This document shows, in pieces, positions 34,731 through 45,299 of a DNA stretch of 64,000 nucleotides. Below the pieces are notes generated by a model. It did no database searches, had not been told where the DNA came from, and worked only from the letters and a program-made list of their open reading frames with translations. Both the position numbers and the translations under genes were made by a program. Numbering within the stretch: position 1 is the first letter of the stretch; every line of letters begins with the position of its first letter. The stretch lies in NCBI RefSeq assembly GCF_028372415.1, contig NC_092879.1, forward strand, positions 62,932,238-62,996,237, written 5' to 3'. The stretch is from Notamacropus eugenii (Eukaryota; Chordata; Mammalia; Diprotodontia; Macropodidae).

Positions 34731-34857
34731 TCCCTCGAAAGAAGGAGCTAGTGACTAACAACTGTAAACAGAAACTCAAAGGAAAAAAATGGATTTTCCA
34801 GAAAGCAAAAACCAATCCTCTTTTTGTCTTCTGCTATGCATAAGGAAGTGCTTTAGC

Positions 34858-34879
34858 TTTTTTTTTTGGGGGGGGGGGG
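34858..34879. repeat. Poly(T)/poly(G) run
   Basis: About ten T followed directly by twelve G (34868-34879). Unusual in this AT-rich window; the G-run could form inter-strand G4 structures or be assembly-sensitive. Confidence 0.9.
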
Positions 34880-35079
34880 TGGAGTTGAAATTCAGAATTT
34901 AAAAAAAATGAAAAATACTTCAGTACATCATCAAATCTCTAGCTCCATTAGTGTGGGCATTCCCTTGAACGATGCAGATCACAACCTGTTTGTGCCCACC
35001 TGTCCTGCGTATTTCTCACTCATGTCCATGTCTTTCCTTCTTCCATTTCTGACTCTTCCCCCCTCAGTCCCTCCTACCC

Positions 35080-35195
35080 CCAAGAACTCAAGGGCAGGGA
35101 CTGTCTCTTTTTTTTGCTTCTATTTGTATCTCAGTCAAATTGCCCAGTGCTTGGCAGATAGTAAACAATTAATAAATGCTTGTTGACTTGACTCC
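35080..35195 (+). mobile_element. L2 3' end fragment
   Basis: 'ctcaagggcagggactgtct', 'gcccagtgcttggcagatag' and 'taataaatgcttgttgactt' are the standard L2 terminus. Confidence 0.85.
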
Positions 35196-35920
35196 AAGAA
35201 GTAGAATACAACCCTAAAGCACTATGGAGGTTTGAGCATGATCCCACTCACCTGGATGTAGCACTTCCATATAAATTGTACTCTTCTTAGCTGACCTGAG
35301 GCTAGAATGCTACAAGAATAAAGTGTTGCTTCGAGATGTCTTTGTTCTAACTTCCACGCTGGAGAGGGATAGATACAAATGTGCTACAGTTTGGCCTAAT
35401 GAAAAATACTGTTTTTTACATGTGTTGTCCTTTATTCTGATACCCTGTGTACACAGCTCTACGAACCACTTCCTTAACATCCAAGGAGGCAGTTCTTTGA
35501 GCTTCATGCCTGCCTTAAGCCATTCCTTGTAGTGTGTTTTTTAAAAACTGGACCTCTTGGTTCAACAAGGAACCAGAGCCAAAGTGGACTTTAAATTTAA
35601 AAAGTCCAAAAAAATACTTTTTCAAATGAAAAATGATTTTTTTCCCTGATGTTGACCCTTCTAAGTGATGGAAACCTTGCAGTCTCTAGTCTCCTCTCCA
35701 AGGTTCTGAGAGTGAGTGATTGATAGTGTTGTAAAGCCAGTCACCTGTGCTAACATAGCAGATTTCAGACCCTGGATTCCTTCCAGTCCTCTCTGCCACA
35801 GGCTCCAGCTCCAAATAGCCTGGGCCATCAGCCACTTCAGTTGGCATCTAGTGCTGGAGGTCTCTTCTGTGTCCAGTTTAATTTAAAGTTTCTACTTTAA
35901 TCAACTGTCAAATACTGTCA
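35196..35920. other. Unassigned sequence
   Basis: No repeat recognised. Opposing short ORFs at 35310-35532 do not resemble a known protein. Confidence 0.4.
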
Positions 35921-36067
35921 CTTCTACCTCTGTAATATTTCTGAAATTCCCCTCTCTTTCTTTCCTCTGACACTGATGCAAACCCTCATCACTTCACCTC
36001 TGGACTATTGTAGTAACCTGCTGGTTGGCCTCCCTACCTCATCACAGCAGGTGTGATTATATCACAT

Positions 36068-36100
<33 letters not shown>
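36068..36100. repeat. (CA)n microsatellite
   Basis: About 16 perfect CA units inside the L2 copy. Confidence 0.95.
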
Positions 36101-36103
<3 letters not shown>

Positions 36104-36129
36104 TCTTTATTATATTGTCGCTTATTATA

Positions 36130-36394
36130 TTGTTGAAGTAGTGACTACTTCAGTTGCGTCCAACTCTTTGTGACCCCTTTTGTTGGGATTTTCTTGGCAA
36201 AGATACTGGAGTGGTTTATCATTTCCTTCTCTATCCAGCTTATTTTACAGAGGAGGAACAGAGGCAGACTAAGTAAAGTGACTTGCCCAGGGTCACACAG
36301 CTAGTAAGAGTCTAAGGTAGGATTTGAATTCATGAAGATAAGTTTGATTCCCAGCCCAGTGCTCTATTTACTGCAGCGCCACCTAGCTGCCACT
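36130..36394 (-). repeat. MAR1-type SINE inserted in L2
   Basis: 'ggcaaagatactggagtggt', 'cttgcccagggtcacacagc' and 'cagcgccacctagctgcc' in antisense order. It splits the L2 copy. Confidence 0.9.
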
Positions 36395-36907
36395 CAACTG
36401 TCTATCATATCCACAGTCAAACATAAAATCTTTCGATTTTCATTTCTCTTAGACTTTCCTTTCCTTCACATATTCTGAGATCCAATGGCACTGGCCTTCT
36501 CCCTGTTCCTTGGGAATCAGACCCTCCATTTTGGAGCTCCATGAATTTTTTCTGCCTACCCACCATGCCTCTCTCTCCTCATCTCCACCTCTTTGCTTCC
36601 CTGGAATCTTTCAAATCTCAGCTAAAACTTCACCTTCTACAAGAAATCTTTACCGCTTCTTTTTAATCTTAATGTTTTCCCTCTGGGATTACTCGCATTT
36701 ATCCTGTATAGGTTTTATCCTGTATAGGTTTGTTTGCATATTGTCTCCTTGGTTAGACTGTGAGCTCCTTGAGAGCAGGGACTGGGGTTTTGTTTGGTTT
36801 TATTTGGGTTTTTTGCCTTTCTTTGTATCCCCATGTCTTAGAACAATGTCTGGCACATAGTAGGTGTGTAACAAATACTAGCTGACTGATTGACTACCAC
36901 TCTCTGT

Positions 36908-37215
36908 CTAGAGAGGGCTTCTTAAAATAGGGTCCATTGACTTAGTGGTTTTTTTTTTTAATACTTTGCTAACCATATTTCAAAATAATTGATTTTTTAT
37001 AATTCTATGTATTTCACGCTTTTAAAAATATTATTCTAAGAAAGGGTCCATGAATTTTTTGTAATTGATAACTACTTCAATACAACTGGTTTCCTATGGG
37101 ATCTTATGTATTTTATTTCGTGCATTTAAAAACATCGTTCTGAGAAGGGGGCTTTAGGCTTCTCCAGAAAACCAAAGGAGCCCAGGAGCAAAACAAATTA
37201 AGAATCCCTGATCTA
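36908..37215 (+). mobile_element. hAT-type MITE, second copy of the 4160 family
   Basis: 'gagggcttcttaaaataggg' start, internal 'catttaaaaacatcgttctg', and end 'aagaatccctgatctag'. It is longer than the 4160-4343 copy and appears to carry an internal partial repeat ('cttttaaaaatattattcta' near 37020 and 'catttaaaaacatcgttctg' near 37124). Confidence 0.65.
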
Positions 37216-37487
37216 GAGGTCTTCTGATAATGTCCTTTAGTGACATTGCCACCCTGGAAGCTCCCCAGCCTTCCTGGGCACCAGTTCCCTCTGGAATCTC
37301 TTCAGTGCCCTCTGCAGTTGCTAGGGAAACAAACATAACACACTCTTGTCATACTTCCAGCTTCCTATGAGTTCTTCATTGCCTTTCCCTTATATACTGA
37401 ACAATTCCCCTTGTTCTCCTAACATGAATTCCCTTCCAGAGGTCTCTCCCTTATGCTGGGATCCTATTCTGAATTTTCATCCTAAGG

Positions 37488-37718
37488 GAAGAGAACAAGC
37501 CTTTACATAGTGCCTACGGCATGCCAATCACTGTGCCAGGTGCTTTTTCTCTAAACAAATAGTATCTCACTGGATCTGCATAACAACTCCATGAGGTAGG
37601 TGTTCACATTTGAAGAAACTGTTGCAGGGTTAAGTGACTAGTCTAGGGTCAAACTGCTAGTGAATATCAGAGACATGTCTTCCTGACTCCTACACCAACA
37701 CTCTATCCACTGACCTCG
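37488..37718 (-). repeat. MIR/CORE-SINE with CORE tail
   Basis: 'cactgtgccaggtgcttttt', 'acaactccatgaggtaggtg', 'ggttaagtgactagtctagg' and 'aacactctatccactgacct' in antisense order. Confidence 0.85.
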
Positions 37719-37799
37719 ATTCCTAAAGTAACTGCACATGAATTTTCACTAGGTACATACATATCAGAAGTGGTTGTGAAATCCAATTGAAAATTTCAT

Positions 37800-37942
37800 C
37801 CAGGGGAAACTAGGGGGCTCAGTGGATAAAAGCCCTGGTGTGAAAAGTACGTGAGTTCAGATTTGACCCCAGACTCTTACTAGCTGTGTGAACCTAGATA
37901 AGTCACTTAATCCCAATTGCCTCCAAAAATAAAAGGAAGAAG
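37800..37942 (+). repeat. WSINE-type SINE
   Basis: 'ggggaaactagggggctcag' head, 'gagttcagatttgaccccag' B box, 'cttactagctgtgtgaacct', 'cacttaatcccaattgcctc', A-rich tail. Confidence 0.88.
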
Positions 37943-38194
37943 AAAGAAAATTTTTACCCAAAGAAATTCAGTCAACTACCTTTTCTCCCTCCCTCCCAAC
38001 CACTTAATACTAATAGATGAAAGAAAAAGCTATCCACTTCTGGGGGAAAGTTCTATTCAGCTCCTAACCTGCCCCCTCCTCTTCTCTCTCTATGCATCCC
38101 ACATAGAAATGCCTAATTAGCCTTCTATTCAAAAACCTATGAAATCTCCATCATATCCAATCCTCCTCATTGTATATAGTCTATACTAGAAAGC

Positions 38195-38345
38195 ACATTT
38201 GACCTGGGTTCAACTTTCATCTCTGACAAATTTACAAACTGAGAGACCATAGATAAGTCACTTAATGTCCATGTGCCTCAGTCAACTCCTTAGGGCTTAG
38301 CTATTTATTTACTAAGTGACCCCGGGGGTTGACTTCTGTCTCTCT
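38195..38345 (+). repeat. MIR/CORE-SINE inside L2
   Basis: 'gacctgggttcaactttcat', 'ccatagataagtcacttaat' and 'gtgcctcagtcaactcctta' in sense order. The 3' end is unclear. Confidence 0.7.
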
Positions 38346-38659
38346 GTTGGAGTTCCCACATGGGGCATTCTGTAGTTGGCTATGCTGACAGAATCAAAGC
38401 TCCTTTGTGGATTCAGTCCTCATTATTATTACTGAATCAAGTCTAGAATCTTGGGTCTGACATTCAAGGCCCTTCTTGCTCTGTTTCTAATCTGTTCTTC
38501 CAGGCTTATATCACACTACTCCCTTTCATGTGCCCCTTGCTTTAGCTAAACCACTTTGCTTACTTTTCCCTAAGTGCAGTCAGTACTTTACAACCTCTGT
38601 GCCTTTAACTGTATGACTCCTTGTGCCCAGATGTTCTGTCCCTATATTTCTTCCACTTA

Positions 38660-38846
38660 AAGACATTTCTGAAACTTATTAGCTGTGTAACTCTGGGGCA
38701 AGCCACTAACTTTTCTGATTCTTTTTTCTTATAATAGCAGCTATTTCCTAGGGCTGCTGCAAGGATCAAAAGAGATAAGGCCTGTGACGTGTTTGGCCAA
38801 CCTTAAAGCCATATAGAAATGATACTTCTTATTAGCGCTACCCTAC
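38660..38846 (+). repeat. MIR/CORE-SINE inside L2
   Basis: 'cttattagctgtgtaactct', 'ggctgctgcaaggatcaaaa' and 'caaccttaaagccatataga' in sense order. Confidence 0.75.
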
Positions 38847-39002
38847 CTCCCTTTTCAGATGGAGATCTAATACTGCTTCCTACAAAAAGCCTTGCAGACA
38901 AAACTGCCCTCTCCTTTGGACTCTCCTAACACTTTTCCTGCTCTACTTTTCATCATCTATGTCTTAGTCTCCTTATTTTTGGACTGTAAACTTCTTGAGG
39001 GT

Positions 39003-39228
39003 GAAGGCAGCTAGATGGCTCTGGGTCTGGAGCCCAGAAGACACTAGGCTAGTCACAACCTCTGCTTGCCTCAGTTTTCTTATCTGCAAAATGAGGACAA
39101 TAATAGCACCTACATCACAGGTTTGTTGAGAGGATCAAATGAGATAACAATTGTACAGCATTCACTATAGCACCTGGAACAGTAACTGCTCTATAGATGT
39201 TAACTATATTATTAATTGCAGTTGCTTC
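39003..39228 (+). repeat. MIR/CORE-SINE inside L2
   Basis: 'gaaggcagctagatggctct' head, 'ttgcctcagttttcttatct', 'acatcacaggtttgttgaga'. Confidence 0.8.
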
Positions 39229-39264
39229 TATTCTCCTTTTTTAGGTTGTGAGCTTCTTAAGGGA

Positions 39265-39482
39265 GAGGGCAGCTCTATAGTTCAGGGGAGAGAACACTGA
39301 ACCTGGAATCAGGAAGACCTGAGTTCACATCCATTCTCAGACACTTGGGCAAGTCATTTAACCTCTCTGAGCCTCTGTTTCTTCATCTGTGAAATGGGGA
39401 TAATAATGGAAATTACTTCCCAGAGTTGTTGCGAAAAGCAAATAAAATAATATTTGTAAATCTTCTATCTATTATTATTACA
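39265..39482 (+). repeat. MIR/CORE-SINE inside L2
   Basis: 'gagggcagctctatagttca' head, 'aagacctgagttcacatcca', 'cttcatctgtgaaatgggga', 'tattattatta' tail. Confidence 0.85.
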
Positions 39483-39511
39483 AGGAGCCTTGGTGTTCAT
39501 GCCCTTCCCTT

Positions 39512-39656
39512 TTTTTTACAGATGAGGAAACTGTTTACCAGAAAGTTGACATGACTTGCCTGAGTTTATATATGTATTAGGCAGAAGAGAAGAGATTCCA
39601 TCTCAGGTCCTTTGACTCCAAATTCAGTCTCCTTCTACACTAACAGCCTGCCTCTT
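39512..39656 (-). repeat. MIR/CORE-SINE inside L2
   Basis: 'acagatgaggaaactgttta', 'catctcaggtcctttgactc' and 'aacagcctgcc' in antisense order. Confidence 0.75.
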
Positions 39657-39769
39657 TCAGACACTGTACTCTATTTCCCCCTTTGTGTCTCCCAAAGCAC
39701 TTAGCACTGTGTCTTGAACCTAATCCGTACTTGCTAAATGTTTGTTGAGTTGAATTTAATTGAATTATT

Positions 39770-41025
39770 CAGCCAAGGCTAAAGATGTTTGTGACCATTC
39801 AACTTCGTATCTCCTACTATCTACAGTTTTAAAAAATGAACATGCCTCAGTGCCCTGTGAACTTGACTATATGGCAGAAAAGCTTTATCACAGAAACATG
39901 CTTGAAGGAAAAAAAAATGTTGTGATCTTTGCTTTGGTGAGAGTCAAGACAGAAACAGAAATAGCCCAAGCACGGTGTAATCAACAAGGCTTGAAATGGT
40001 TCTTGACTCCTTGGTGCCACTCACAATCTGAGGTTTCCATGATCTTTCTGGCCTCTGTGTTTTGCTCAAGGGCAAAGCCTGCTTCTGAATAGGATAAATA
40101 TATGCATGAGTCTTCAAGAAAAAAAAAAAACAACCACACAGACAGTGACAAAAAAAAAAAAGTTGACTGGTCAGATTAGCTGGGAAATTGGGGCTGAAAG
40201 GCCTGAGATGTATTTGAGGAAACCTAGGATGCTGTAAGGGGTTCAATTAGCTCTCCTAGACAGTTATCATACTCCACTTAAAGTAAGTGACTAGAAGCTG
40301 AGTTCAAATACCTTAACCAAGTATAAAGAGATCTCAGTAATCATTCCGTGAGTGTGAACAAAGCCTGGACAGCTTCATGAATTACTTACTTAGTCATTAT
40401 GGTTGATCAGTTACATGAGCATTCTCTCTCCTTTCTCAAGGAGTTCAGTACCTGGCTCATAGGAGCAAAAAAGGCAAAAAGCACTTTTTATATTATCTAC
40501 ATTGTGCCATGCACCGTACTAAGATAATGCATTATTATCTCTTTCTGTCCATATGGAGTAGACTCACAGCTTGTCTTCTTTACTTGGCTCACAGCTCTCA
40601 TACTTGGGGAATTCCATATACATTTCCATGTCCACTCCAGCACCCTGGACTCCCAGTTCATTAGTCTCCTCAGCTGTTTCAGCTTCCTCAGCCACCCACA
40701 GAAATACCTGAGATCTCACCATTATCCATGACTACACCACCTCCTTGATTTTGAACTTGGAAATTCCCCTCTCTGATCATGATCACCTGTCCCTCCATCT
40801 CTTGCTCTGCCTTTCCACTTTTAAATTCATTCATTGGCCAATGTATTCATTGGTTATGAGTGATGGCTCGAGGGTGGGGGAATTATTGGAAAGTACCAGT
40901 GCTATAAAAACAAAAACAGATCAATAGATCTATTTTTAAATTAGAGGGCACAGTCCAAAAAGGGAGGGAGTGTCAGGGGCACAGGATGCTTTAATCACAT
41001 ATGCCACAATATTGGAATAGAGGGT
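39770..41025. other. Unassigned sequence
   Basis: A 110-codon ORF at 39760-40092 (plus) shows no recognisable domain and has no supporting context. Two A-runs lie at about 40120 and 40151. No repeat recognised. Confidence 0.4.
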
Positions 41026-41029
41026 CAAT

Positions 41030-41152
41030 CAGCCACAAATCTTTTACTAAGGGGATTCGTTCTGTGAAGTTTGGATACAGTCAAAGGGCCACACTTGAAG
41101 ATCTAGAGGGCCACATGTGGCCTCAGGGTCACAGATTCCCCACCCCTGATAC
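41030..41152. mobile_element. hAT palindromic MITE, half copy
   Basis: Right arm only: 'aaggggattcgttctgtgaa', 'agggccacatgtggcctcag', ending 'ttccccacccctg'. It matches the right half of 55606-55810. Confidence 0.75.
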
Positions 41153-41154
41153 AG

Positions 41155-41382
41155 ATCGTGTCTAACACAAGTAGAAACAAGGACTAATAGGCTATACATA
41201 AGGATCCCTGTGGACACATATTGCCTTAGAAAACCACATATTAATGTCATGTATGTTTTATTGTATTTTCATTTATTTTGCTAAATATTTCTTAATTACA
41301 TTTCACTTTAGTGTGCTCAACACTCTGGAGTTTTGGGGGCCACATATGGCCCAGTGTAGTGTATTTAACACTTCTGAATTAG
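41155..41382 (+). mobile_element. Second hAT-type element abutting the MITE
   Basis: Ends 'gggggccacatatggcccag' .. 'gtatttaacacttctg', a hAT-like 3' terminus distinct from the neighbouring palindrome. The 5' end is not certain. Confidence 0.5.
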
Positions 41383-41687
41383 ATGACTTTTGAAGTCCCT
41401 TCATGTGTTAAACCTGTGATTTTCTGATCCAGATTCGGTCCCTCAGTGGTCTCATGGCTCTACCAACTTGCCAAAAAGTTCCCTCCATTTGATTCATTAA
41501 TAGCCAGGAGATAAGCCTTGATGAGGACAATGACCTGTGTGATTATACCCCCAGGGAGGATCTGGAACTTGGGGCCTGGGGAAAATAGGTTAGAGTACTT
41601 TCTATAGCCATACTCTTGTCATGGCAATCCAATGTAGGGATTCTCTTGAAAGAAAAATGGTGGTTCTGGAATTTGGAGCATAAGCCT

Positions 41688-41938
41688 GCCACAAAGATGA
41701 TCAGGGAATTTTAGGACCTTCTCTCCTCCAACAGAAACTGAGGCCCAGAGAAAGAGAAAGCAACTTGCCTGGGCTCATTCAGAGGTGAGATGTGAATCTA
41801 TATCTGCCAAATCTGTATCTCTTCTCATTGTACCCTGAGCAACGTTTGCAAATGGGGGAAGGACTAAGCATTTCTTAAGTGCCTACTATATGCCAGGCAC
41901 TGTACTAAATGCTTTACAAATATTATCCTTCTTGAAAT
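41688..41938 (-). repeat. Two antisense MIR/CORE-SINE pieces
   Basis: 41688-41838 ('aaactgaggcccagagaaag', 'cttgcctgggctcattcaga') and 41855-41938 ('gcctactatatgccaggcac', 'aaatgctttacaaatattat'). Confidence 0.75.
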
Positions 41939-42089
41939 AGCCTTTTCTCTAATTACAAAAAAAAAGCAACAACAAGCTTGGCCCCACAGAAGAGTTAAGA
42001 GAAGACGCCTCCTCCTATTCCTGTACATAGGGGATGATGTGAGGGGGGATGAATCAATGCATGCCCATTTGAGGTTTTGCACAACTGTA

Positions 42090-42600
42090 GAACACTGACT
42101 AAGAGCATCAGATTTTTTTCAATGTATTAACCAGTTTTGTTGATCCCTCCCCCACCCTTTCCCTCTTTTTCTTCCTTTAAAAAAATTCTTTGTTATAAAG
42201 GATGACTCTTTGGGAAAAGGTAAGAGAGAAATACAGGGGAAACCCAGGTGATGTAAAAATAATAGACATCAATAAAAATCTATTAATACAAAAAGAAAGA
42301 AAGAAAAGAAAAGAAATAGACCTTTCTCTGCTTGGCTCCAAGGATTAGATTTGAAAATAAACTGCTGTCCCTTCTTTGCAGAAGTGGAGGATTATGAAAT
42401 GTGGAACACAGCATATAATGCCAAATTTGTTTGATGTGTTAGTTTTGTTGAACTCATTCATCTTCTCTTTTTAAAAATTATTTTTTCTATGTCAACTTTT
42501 CTATTTTCTCCTCTTCTTTTTTATTCTAATAACTCCCTGGGAAGGTGGAGGAGGACAACTTATTGGGAAGAAAAATGATGTAACAACAAAAAAATATCAA
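42090..42600 (+). mobile_element. Two adjacent copies of one retroelement 3' tail
   Basis: 42090-42290 ('aaaggatgactctttgggaa', 'gtgatgtaaaaataatagac', 'atcaataaaaatctatt') and about 42395-42600 ('gtggaacacagcatataatg', 'taactccctgggaaggtgga', 'gatgtaacaacaaaaaaata') share the same order of motifs, T-rich centre and A-rich end. No ORF remains. The family is not identified. Confidence 0.5.
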
Positions 42601-42774
42601 TTAAGTCATTTCTTAAAAATAATTCTTTCAGAAATTCAAAGCAAAGTCTGTACGTAAACATAAACCTATCAAAGGCAGTGGCTACACAGGCAAAGCATAT
42701 ACTATTCAAACTCCTACTGTGTGCTGGACAGCAGCTTGGCCACAGAGGGTTGTTATCAGGTACTATATGTGACA

Positions 42775-42905
42775 GTGTCTTAGACTGGGGAGGATACTGA
42801 CTTTGGAATCTGGACTCCTGAGTCCAAGTCTTAGCTCTACCATGTAGCAGTCACTTGACCTCCTTAAGCCTCAGTTCACTCATCCATAACAATGAAGGCA
42901 TAACA
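42775..42905 (+). repeat. MIR/CORE-SINE
   Basis: 'gactttggaatctggactcc', 'gagtccaagtcttagctcta' and 'cctcagttcactcatccata' in sense order. Confidence 0.75.
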
Positions 42906-43147
42906 CATAAAGAGCCATAAGGACCAGCCAGTGCAGAGCAACCCCCCACTCATGCAAGTCAGCTGAACCCTACATGCCCCAGGGTGCTGAAATTTAGCAG
43001 AAACCAAAAACCTTTACAATTGTTCCTAGCGCAGAAGCAATAGAATATTAGCGCCTAGTTAGCAAGAACACCAGTGTGAAATTGGAAGCTTCCAAACAGC
43101 CATGATTACCTGCCAGGTAAGCTGTTCTGCTAGCCACTGTGCTGACC

Positions 43148-44135
43148 TCCTCTGAACTGGCGACTTGTTGCTTGTCCTTTGTTCTCAAAGAGGATCATGG
43201 CATCAGGAAGAGGATGCCATGACTTGCAAGTGAATTGAAGTGAGGGAAGGCTGTGCAAAGTCACTGTTGAGGTTTGGGGTTCTGGAGACCCCAAAATATC
43301 AACATGCTGGGTCCTGCTTGGATGAATTCAACTCAAGTCTTCTTAAAGCCAAAGAAAAACAAAGTTTATTAAAGATTCACCATATTGGGTTGACTCTTAA
43401 GGAACCTAAGCATTGTAACGCTTGTAGTAACAAGGGGGCCAGAGAGAATCTCAGTTAGAGTCTGAGCTGGATTGAATCTGAGTGCTTTCATGGAGGTGAG
43501 ATGGAACTTATACACAGAAAGTCCATGGGAAAGATCTAGAGGTGGTCTAGTGGTCTGGGAGGAGGGTCTAAGGAAGATCTTGATGAGACTGGTGTAACTA
43601 GTGATGTAATCAAAGGTGGTAAACAGCTGGAGGCAATTGGGAGGCATCAGGCAATGCAGGGCTTGGGTGGGATGCAGGTGGGGCAATTTAGAGGTAACAG
43701 ACAATGGAAGGCCAGGCTAGGCCTAGGGCAACAGATATGAGTATGAAAGGCCAGGTTAAGTGGGAAGATTCAAGGGGAGTTCAGAGAGGTTCCCAGAGTC
43801 TGAACCCCATCATCACCAGCCTCACTTTCTCCTCCAGAGCCCTCTGTATCCAGTGACAAGATATAGACCAGGATGACTGGAGATGGCCCCAAGCAGGAGA
43901 CCATGGCCCTTTAAAGTTAAGGTCTTTCTCAGGTCTTTCTCAGGTCTCAGTTTGACTGAGGGAATGTCCATTTCGTGATTAAGGCTAGGTAAGGAATGAA
44001 GCAAGGAAAGGCCTCTTTTGCCTAGTCAAAAAAAAAAAAAATCAATTTGAGAGGGGAAGATCCTTAGGGTTTCCGGCCAAAACAGAAACAGCTGCTATTC
44101 ATATTCAACCTGAGCCATCCAGGCCCTATGACCCT
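43148..44135 (-). mobile_element. RTE-tailed SINE interrupted by a solo LTR
   Basis: Antisense copy of the composite at 9290-9716. 43148-43264 is the RTE-like end ('cctttgttctcaaagaggat', 'gacttgcaagtgaattgaag'). 43817 onward resumes with 'cagcctcactttctcctcca', 'gcctcttttgcctagtc', the A-run, 'cagaaacagctgctattcat' and 'ctgagccatccaggccc'. The solo LTR at 43265-43812 lies between. A short 'ggtctttctca' duplication occurs near 43921-43942. Confidence 0.8.
43265..43812 (-). mobile_element. Solo LTR of an endogenous retrovirus
   Basis: Starts 'tgttgaggtttggggttc' and ends '..gaaccccatca', so it has TG..CA ends with short inverted similarity. On the minus strand AATAAA sits at the complement of 43365-43370, about 100 bp from the LTR 3' end, as expected for R/U5. 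Four-base duplications 'tcac' flank it (43261-43264 and 43813-43816), and removing the LTR plus one duplication restores the SINE. No internal retroviral genes are present, so it is the product of LTR-LTR recombination. Confidence 0.82.
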
Positions 44136-45085
44136 GCGGACCTGGGCTGGTCCAGCTAAAGAGTAAGACCCAGAGTGATTTGGGTTTAAGGCTTTGTCCT
44201 TGAGAAAGAAATGTAGCCAGTAAACCCCAAGATATCATGGGAAGTGAGCACTCACAAGGTAACCTCCTAGGTGCTGTTGAGGGCATGCATATGCAAAATT
44301 TGCCAGGTATGTCTTCTGTTAGAAGGTGCATTCTTAGAGAGTTGCCTGGGGCGTGGAGAGGTGATGTTTATTCCCCAGAATCACACAGCTGGCACAGACT
44401 TGAAGCCCCAAAATCCTAAGCCTTTGTTCAGTATGTGCAGGGTGGCTTGGGTTGGGGGTCATACAAAAAACACACAAGAGAAAAACATCTTGTGCAACCT
44501 GCCTCCTCTGGCAGTAGGGAAGATTGACGGAGATAATGTTTCTAAAGCACTTTGTCATTCTAAAGTACCCTATAATAAAATGCAGGCTATTATTAAAAAT
44601 GAACTTGCCCTTTCTCTTATTTGCAGAGAAGTGGCTCTATTGCTCACCCCTTTGCGTGACTCTGGGCAGATTGTAGACACTGTTACTTTCCAAAGTCACT
44701 CCCTTTTTCTTTCTCCCTACACCTTTCTTGCCTTTCTAGGCCCCCTTCAGCTTGTTATTCACTGCAAATGCCCAATTACTGTCTCTTGACCTGTTAGAAG
44801 GGCATTTTTATGCTGTTGCCAAACACTGTGGAGCTTCTGAACTAACAGGTTTAGAATCCTATTCTAAGCAGCAGCCATTCTGGGAAGTTTTCAAATCTGG
44901 TATATTTATACAAGGAAATTTGGATCAAAGATTTCCTTTCTTATAATAACTTCATTTTTTTTTCTTTCTTTCTTTCCTTAGTGAATGGGTCTAAACCTAC
45001 AAAGGGGAGTTGAGAATTGAATATACCAGAATTTCACTAGTTCATCCAGTGAAATGTATTCATGTATCTCTTTTTGTATTTCCTT
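44136..45085. other. Unassigned sequence
   Basis: A long plus ORF at 44271-44789 (172 codons) has no recognisable domain, overlaps other open frames and lacks homology I can name. Treated as chance. No repeat recognised. Confidence 0.4.
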
Positions 45086-45087
45086 AT

Positions 45088-45262
45088 CTACATTGGAAAG
45101 AGTTCTGGATTTGGAGTGAAAGGCTCTGATCTTGAATCCTACTGCCTGTGTGATCTTGGAGAAGTCACTTAAACTCTCTGAACCTCAGTTTCCTCATCTG
45201 TGAAATGATAATTTTGGACTAAATGACTTCTAAGATTCCTTCCAGTTTGAGATCTATGATCA
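45088..45262 (+). repeat. MIR/CORE-SINE, well preserved
   Basis: 'tacattggaaagagttctgg', 'cttgaatcctactgcctgtg', 'cctcagtttcctcatctgtg' and 'tccagtttgagatctatgat'. Confidence 0.85.
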
Positions 45263-45299
45263 ATGCATATTGCCCCCACCCCCATCCGCACAGAAGGTA

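Larger units (their letters stand above)
35925..36895 (+). mobile_element. L2 LINE 3' portion, split by a MAR1-type SINE and a (CA)n tract
   Basis: Left part: 'caaaccctcatcacttcacc', 'ggactattgtagtaacctgc'. Right part: 'tttcaaatctcagctaaaac', 'gtgagctccttgagagcagg', 'gtctggcacatagtaggtgt' and the end 'gctgactgattgac'. The middle is displaced by (CA)n at 36068-36100 and a SINE at 36130-36394. Near 36702-36731 a 'cctgtataggttt' motif is directly duplicated. Confidence 0.88.
38120..39768 (+). mobile_element. Composite L2 LINE peppered with SINEs
   Basis: L2 pieces at about 38120-38195, 38445-38660, 38850-39003, 39230-39263 and 39656-39768 read in the same orientation and order ('cattcaaggcccttcttgct', 'cacttagcactgtgtcttga', 'gctaaatgtttgttgagttg'). 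They look like one old L2 copy broken by five SINE segments. Some intermediate pieces are weak. Confidence 0.6.

Noticed and set aside
44271..44789. 172-codon plus-strand ORF as a possible gene
   Set aside because: No recognisable domain, amino-acid composition typical of random sequence, overlapping open frames on the same and opposite strands, and no splice or promoter context.
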